NCBI RefSeq assembly: GCF_043555885.1
Contig: NZ_JBIGHX010000006.1
Location: 62,001 to 126,000 of the forward strand
Origin: Pelomonas lactea
Lineage (GTDB): Bacteria > Pseudomonadota > Gammaproteobacteria > Burkholderiales > Burkholderiaceae_C
Direction: 5' to 3'
Length of the DNA: 64,000 nucleotides
Of this stretch, positions 60,829-64,000 are shown piece after piece. Position numbers and translations under genes: made by a program. Position 1 is the first letter of the stretch. Each line of letters opens with the position of its first letter. The notes below the pieces were generated by a model, which did not search any database, was not told the origin of the DNA, and saw only the letters and a program-made list of their open reading frames with translations.

Positions 60829-61440
60829 TCAGTTCTGGATGTAGCGCTCGAACACGCCGCCGAAATCCTTGCGGCTGAGCTTGTCCAGCACGACGCTGTT
60901 CACGGTGTTGAGCAGCGACAGGTAATGGCGGCTGACCTGTTCCTCCGTGACCTCCTGGCCCAGCTTGAACATCTGCCCGGTCACGCCCAGGCATTGCAGC
61001 GCGTGGGTACGCGCCTGTTCGTCGCGCTCCTGCAGCTTGCCGATGCTGTGCAGCGCCTTGTAGAGATCCTTGAGCTGCTCGATGAAGTTCTTGCGCACGT
61101 CGATGCTGAACGGCGCGCCGTCACCGATGTGGAACTTGATCTCGACGTCCATGTCGATGGTGCCGGCCGTCTCCAGCGTCACGTGGCTGATGCGGTGGCT
61201 CAGCCAGTCGTAGCGCTTGATGACGCGCTTGGACGACACGGCGGATTCGCCGTCCACATGCACCAGCGCGAGGTTGGTGAAGCAGTACTCGTCCTTCTTG
61301 GACTTGATGAGGAAGTAGATCTTCTCGCCGTCCTCGCTGAACAGGTAGTCGTCGGCATCGACCTTGTTGAAGTCAGCCGCGGGCACGATGACGCCGATGT
61401 CGCTGAGGCCCAGCGCCTCGGAAGCCAGTTTCTTGAACAT
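60829..61440 (-). CDS. Bacterial PH-domain protein
   Basis: A 203-residue cytoplasmic protein resembling PH-domain-containing proteins of the bPH type: MFKKLASEALGLSDIGVIV, DADDYLFSEDGEKIYFLIKS, KDEYCFTNLALVHVDGESAV and SSKRVIKRYDW, then a C-terminal helical part with EQLKDLYKALHSIGKLQERD. Function unknown; relatives are small soluble proteins often near stress genes. It faces queE across 24 bases. Confidence 0.78.
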   Translation of the reverse strand: MFKKLASEALGLSDIGVIVPAADFNKVDADDYLFSEDGEKIYFLIKSKKDEYCFTNLALVHVDGESAVSSKRVIKRYDWLSHRISHVTLETAGTIDMDVEIKFHIGDGAPFSIDVRKNFIEQLKDLYKALHSIGKLQERDEQARTHALQCLGVTGQMFKLGQEVTEEQVSRHYLSLLNTVNSVVLDKLSRKDFGGVFERYIQN

Positions 61441-61544
61441 CGTTCACTCCATGAAAAGGAAGCGCGAGTGTGCCGCCCCAGGGGTGATCGCAACGGCATG
61501 GCCGCGCGGGAATATGAACGCCCCGGCAACGGCAAGACCGCCAT

Positions 61545-61569
61545 GAAAAAGGGAGCCCTCGGGCTCCCT
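61545..61569 (-). terminator. Intrinsic terminator downstream of the OmpW gene
   Basis: Read on the minus strand: GGGAGCCC, GAG, GGCTCCC followed by TTTTT. The hairpin has 7-8 GC-rich pairs and a five-T run, about 20 bases after the OmpW stop codon. This is the best simple terminator I saw in the window. It also forms a GC-rich hairpin on the plus strand but without a good T-run. Confidence 0.78.
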
Positions 61570-61591
61570 TCGATCAGCAGCCGAGGCTCAC

Positions 61592-62260
61592 TCAGAACCG
61601 GTAGCCCACGCCGAACTTGATGGACACCGGGTCCAGCGTCGTCTCGATGGTCTGGCCGGTGGACAGGCTGCCGGTCGTCTTGATGAAGGTCTTGGTGACC
61701 GACAGGCTGGCGGACCAGTCCTTCGTGATGTTGTAGGCCGTGCCCAGCTCCAGCGTCGCGCCCAGGCGGCTCTTCATCGACAGCGTGGTGGGGTTGCTGG
61801 TGGTGCCGCCGGTGATGCCGGACAACGTGGCCGTGGCCCTGGGCTTGAAGAAGTAGCCGTAGGTGGGGCCGACACCGATGAAGGGGCGGAACGTGCTGCC
61901 GGCGTCGCCGAAGCGGTACTGGGCCAGCAGCGTGATGGGCAGCGACTTCACGGTGCCCAGCTTGCCCACACCGTCGATGGCGCCCGCGCCCACCACGTCA
62001 TGCTTGAACGGCAGCGCGATGGGCAGGTCGATGCTGATGTTGTCGGTCCAGTAGTAGGTGACGCCGCCGACGAAGGAGGTGGCCTTCTTCACATCGACCT
62101 TGGTGCCGGCCAGGCTGGGCGCGGTGAGGTCGCCGCTTTCGACCTGCGGGTTGATCTGGGCCGCGCCGCCGTAGACGACGAAGCTGCCGGCCGACTGCGC
62201 CCAGGCGCTGCCGGTGGCGAGCAGGGTGACCAGCGCACCGAGGAGGAACTTGGTTTTCAT
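61592..62260 (-). CDS. OmpW-family outer membrane protein
   Basis: A 222-residue outer membrane beta-barrel protein with signal peptide (KTKFLLGALVTLLATGSAWA, cleavage before QSAG). The OmpW pattern is seen: NISIDLPIALPFKHDVVGAG, TLLAQYRFGDAGSTFRPFIG, GPTYGYFF and the terminal SIKFGVGYRF ending in aromatic Phe for BAM recognition. An 8-stranded barrel with a hydrophobic channel is expected. The ATG at 62260 follows GGAGACAACCC. An intrinsic terminator follows the gene. Confidence 0.9.
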   Translation of the reverse strand: MKTKFLLGALVTLLATGSAWAQSAGSFVVYGGAAQINPQVESGDLTAPSLAGTKVDVKKATSFVGGVTYYWTDNISIDLPIALPFKHDVVGAGAIDGVGKLGTVKSLPITLLAQYRFGDAGSTFRPFIGVGPTYGYFFKPRATATLSGITGGTTSNPTTLSMKSRLGATLELGTAYNITKDWSASLSVTKTFIKTTGSLSTGQTIETTLDPVSIKFGVGYRF

Positions 62261-62289
62261 GGGTTGTCTCCGAGAACGGGGTGCGGGGT

Positions 62290-63465
62290 TTACAGCCAGC
62301 CCTTGGTGGCCAGCGATTTGGCGATGAGCTGCTGGGTCAGCTGATGGCCATAGGGCGTCGGGTGGAAGTTGTCGGAGAAGCCGTAGCTTTTCCACCAGTC
62401 GGCGCCGCTGACGCCAACGGGCGGCGCAGCGGACAGCGAGGCGTCGGTGCAGGTCTTGAGCGTGTAGGTGAACAGCCCCGTGGCGGGATCGGTGCCGGTG
62501 GAGGGGCAGGCGGGCGTCGCGATGTTGGTCAGGCCGAACTGCGCGGGCGTGGCCACCTGGTCCTGGAAGCCCTTGTAGAAATCAATCAGCACCACACGCT
62601 CGTCCGCCGCCACCTTGCTGGCCAGCTGGGTGTTGTATGCCGAGATCCAGCCCTGGAACAGCGTCTGCATCTGCGCGCGCAGGGCCGTGCCGCCGACCGC
62701 CGCAATGTTGTCCAGCACCTTCTGGAAGCGCGGCGTGTACGTGATGTCGGGGATGTTCATGACGACCACGCGGGTCGCCCCCTTGTCCAGCACGCTGGCC
62801 TTGATCTGGCCGTGGAACTTGTCGGCCAGCGCCTGCATGTAGGCACCGCCGATCTGCGCGACGGTGGTGGCGCCGCCGGTCAGCGCGGCGTTGATCTGCG
62901 CCGGCGTCAGCAGCGTGCCCAGCAGCGCGGCGTACTTGGCGGTGGAGGCCGCGTTGCCCGGCTGGATGGCCAGGTAGGCGCCCACCAGCGCGGCGGCGTC
63001 GTTGCCGCCGCCGTCGATGATGACCAGGTCGCTGGCCGTGTAGCTGCCGGCCGCGGCATAGGTGGCCATCTGCGTGCCGATGGTCAGCGGCACCAGCGCG
63101 CTGTTGGCGCCGGCGCCGGTGTAGTTGATCTCACCGCCGCCGATGGCGAAGTTGGTGCAGCCGGTCTGTGCCGTGTTGGCCGCGAACGGGGCCGTCGGCG
63201 ACCCGGTGAAGGTGAAGAAGTTGCACAGGGTGAGGCCGTAGTTGGCGGCCACGCGCTCGGCGTAGATCAGGTTGCCCGTGCCTTGCACGGTGAACTTGTA
63301 GCCGAAGGTGCCGCTGTCCTGAAGGCTGTCGCCGAACACCTTCACAGACGTGATCTTGACCTGGGGCGTCGTGTCGGCCGTGGCGCCACCGCCGCAGCCC
63401 GTCACCATCAGGCTGCCAAGCAGTGCGGCCGAGGCCGCGGCGATCCGGGTGAGGAAGGGTTTCAT
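62290..63465 (-). CDS. GDSL/SGNH-type esterase lipoprotein
   Basis: A 391-residue lipoprotein: lipobox LMVTGC (Cys near residue 24), then the GDSL block VKVFGDSLQDSGTFGYKF with the catalytic Ser in FGDSL, a Gly in IGGGEINYTG, Asn in DGGGNDAAALV, and the C-terminal Asp-His in FSDNFHPTPYGH. All four SGNH blocks appear present, so it should hydrolyse esters at the outer surface or in the periplasm. It precedes OmpW on the same strand by about 30 bases; the two may be co-expressed. A CAGGAGA ribosome site precedes the ATG at 63465. Confidence 0.88.
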   Translation of the reverse strand: MKPFLTRIAAASAALLGSLMVTGCGGGATADTTPQVKITSVKVFGDSLQDSGTFGYKFTVQGTGNLIYAERVAANYGLTLCNFFTFTGSPTAPFAANTAQTGCTNFAIGGGEINYTGAGANSALVPLTIGTQMATYAAAGSYTASDLVIIDGGGNDAAALVGAYLAIQPGNAASTAKYAALLGTLLTPAQINAALTGGATTVAQIGGAYMQALADKFHGQIKASVLDKGATRVVVMNIPDITYTPRFQKVLDNIAAVGGTALRAQMQTLFQGWISAYNTQLASKVAADERVVLIDFYKGFQDQVATPAQFGLTNIATPACPSTGTDPATGLFTYTLKTCTDASLSAAPPVGVSGADWWKSYGFSDNFHPTPYGHQLTQQLIAKSLATKGWL

Positions 63466-63857
63466 CGTTGTCTCCTGGGCGACACCACACGTGCGATGCG
63501 CTGTAAATCTAGGGAGCGCCACTCTAGCCGCAGCTTTTTAGAACGATCGTTCGTTTTTTCCCTTGGTCAGGTAAAGAAAGGCGACTGAAGGCTGGCGGGC
63601 GCCGCCTAGAACGCGCGGGGCAAGTCTGTGGATGACGCCGGGACAACCTGGCAGATATCCACAGCGCCGGGCCCTCCGGCCAAGTTGTTCCCAATCGCGG
63701 GACAAGTCGTCCGGGGGCTGGCGCACAGGCTTTTGAGAAAACCAAGCAATTGATGCGATTGAACTTTTTGCTGTTGTCCACAGCCCGCGCCGCCCTCTAC
63801 TACCACGACCAATTTGAATTCTTCAATACAGTCTTGAATACAGAGGACATCTTTTCC
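63466..63857. other. Long divergent spacer with three DnaA-box-like 9-mers
   Basis: A 390-base spacer between the GDSL gene and the MazG-type gene, with no coding frame I believe. It holds TGTGGATGA (63627-63635), ATATCCACA (63655-63663) and TTGTCCACA (63774-63782), each one mismatch from the consensus DnaA box TTATCCACA or its complement. The last 70 bases are AT-rich for this genome and contain a repeated TTGAAT/TTCAATACAG pattern, probably the promoter of the downstream gene. Confidence 0.4.
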
Positions 63858-64000
63858 ATGGACGTTTCCGCCCTCCAGGCCCGGCTGCGCCGCTTCGCGG
63901 CCGACCGCGACTGGCAGCCCTACCAGACCCCCAAGAACCTCGCGATGGCCATGACGGTCGAAGCGGCCGAGCTGCTGGAGATCTTTCAGTGGCTGACGCC
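63858..64000 (+). CDS. MazG-like nucleotide pyrophosphohydrolase, C-terminus beyond the window
   Basis: The first 47 codons of a gene cut by the right edge. The visible sequence has the MazG-like start: LQARLRRFAADRDWQPYQTP, then NLAMAMTVEAAELLEIFQW with the EAAEL metal-binding helix. Relatives (the RS21-C6/DCTPP1-like group) hydrolyse dCTP or other non-canonical dNTPs to the monophosphate, a house-cleaning role. The ATG at 63858 is the first in frame after the AT-rich promoter region. Confidence 0.82.
   Translation, partial: MDVSALQARLRRFAADRDWQPYQTPKNLAMAMTVEAAELLEIFQWLT

Overview
The window is about 64 kb of a very GC-rich (roughly 70 percent by eye) bacterial chromosome. Gene content and protein style point to Burkholderiales, probably the Rubrivivax-Leptothrix-Roseateles lineage: sigma-54 two-component systems, a TAXI-type binding protein, a Cu/Zn superoxide dismutase, and long GC-driven antisense reading frames. 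The genus is inferred from style only. I saw no rRNA, tRNA or CRISPR array.

Region by region: 1-7.1 kb holds housekeeping and stress genes (SPFH protein, cupin plus GFA protein, sodC, small DUF proteins, and an OmpR-type regulator with its kinase). 7.1-10.6 kb is a foreign, lower-GC integron remnant: an attI1-like site with no integrase gene, a cassette encoding a TIR-like protein, an attC site split by an IS1111-type insertion sequence with a frameshifted transposase and a putative guide RNA, a second cassette, and a second attC carrying only a relic of the same IS end. 10.6-26.3 kb holds ordinary chromosomal enzymes plus a large lipoprotein that fuses NodB deacetylase, caspase and TPR regions, and a Suv3-like helicase. 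26.3-31.3 kb is a molybdenum oxidoreductase operon (Mo subunit, 2Fe-2S subunit, di-heme cytochrome) interrupted by a 554-bp palindromic repeat element. 31.3-35.9 kb is a two-gene STAND/NACHT ATPase locus that looks like a conflict or defence system. 35.9-41 kb encodes an RlhA-type U32 protein and a propeller-GGDEF sensor. A second palindromic element lies at 41.2-41.7 kb. 41.8-48.9 kb is a MacB-like export operon read from a sigma-54 promoter, with its NtrC-type regulator and kinase divergent. 49.2-52.4 kb is a clearly foreign, mid-40s percent GC operon of a reverse transcriptase overlapping a family A DNA polymerase, the best candidate for an undescribed system. 53-64 kb returns to chromosomal genes: TAXI protein, glycerophosphodiesterase, tethered receiver protein, MFS exporter, queD-queE with a triplicated QueD, a PH-domain protein, OmpW, a GDSL lipoprotein and the start of a MazG-type pyrophosphohydrolase.

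Working together: the integron remnant, the STAND locus and the RT-polymerase operon are three separate acquired modules with plausible anti-phage roles. The export operon and its two-component system form one regulon, supported by a well-formed -24/-12 promoter and two palindromic upstream sites. queD and queE are translationally coupled for queuosine precursor synthesis.
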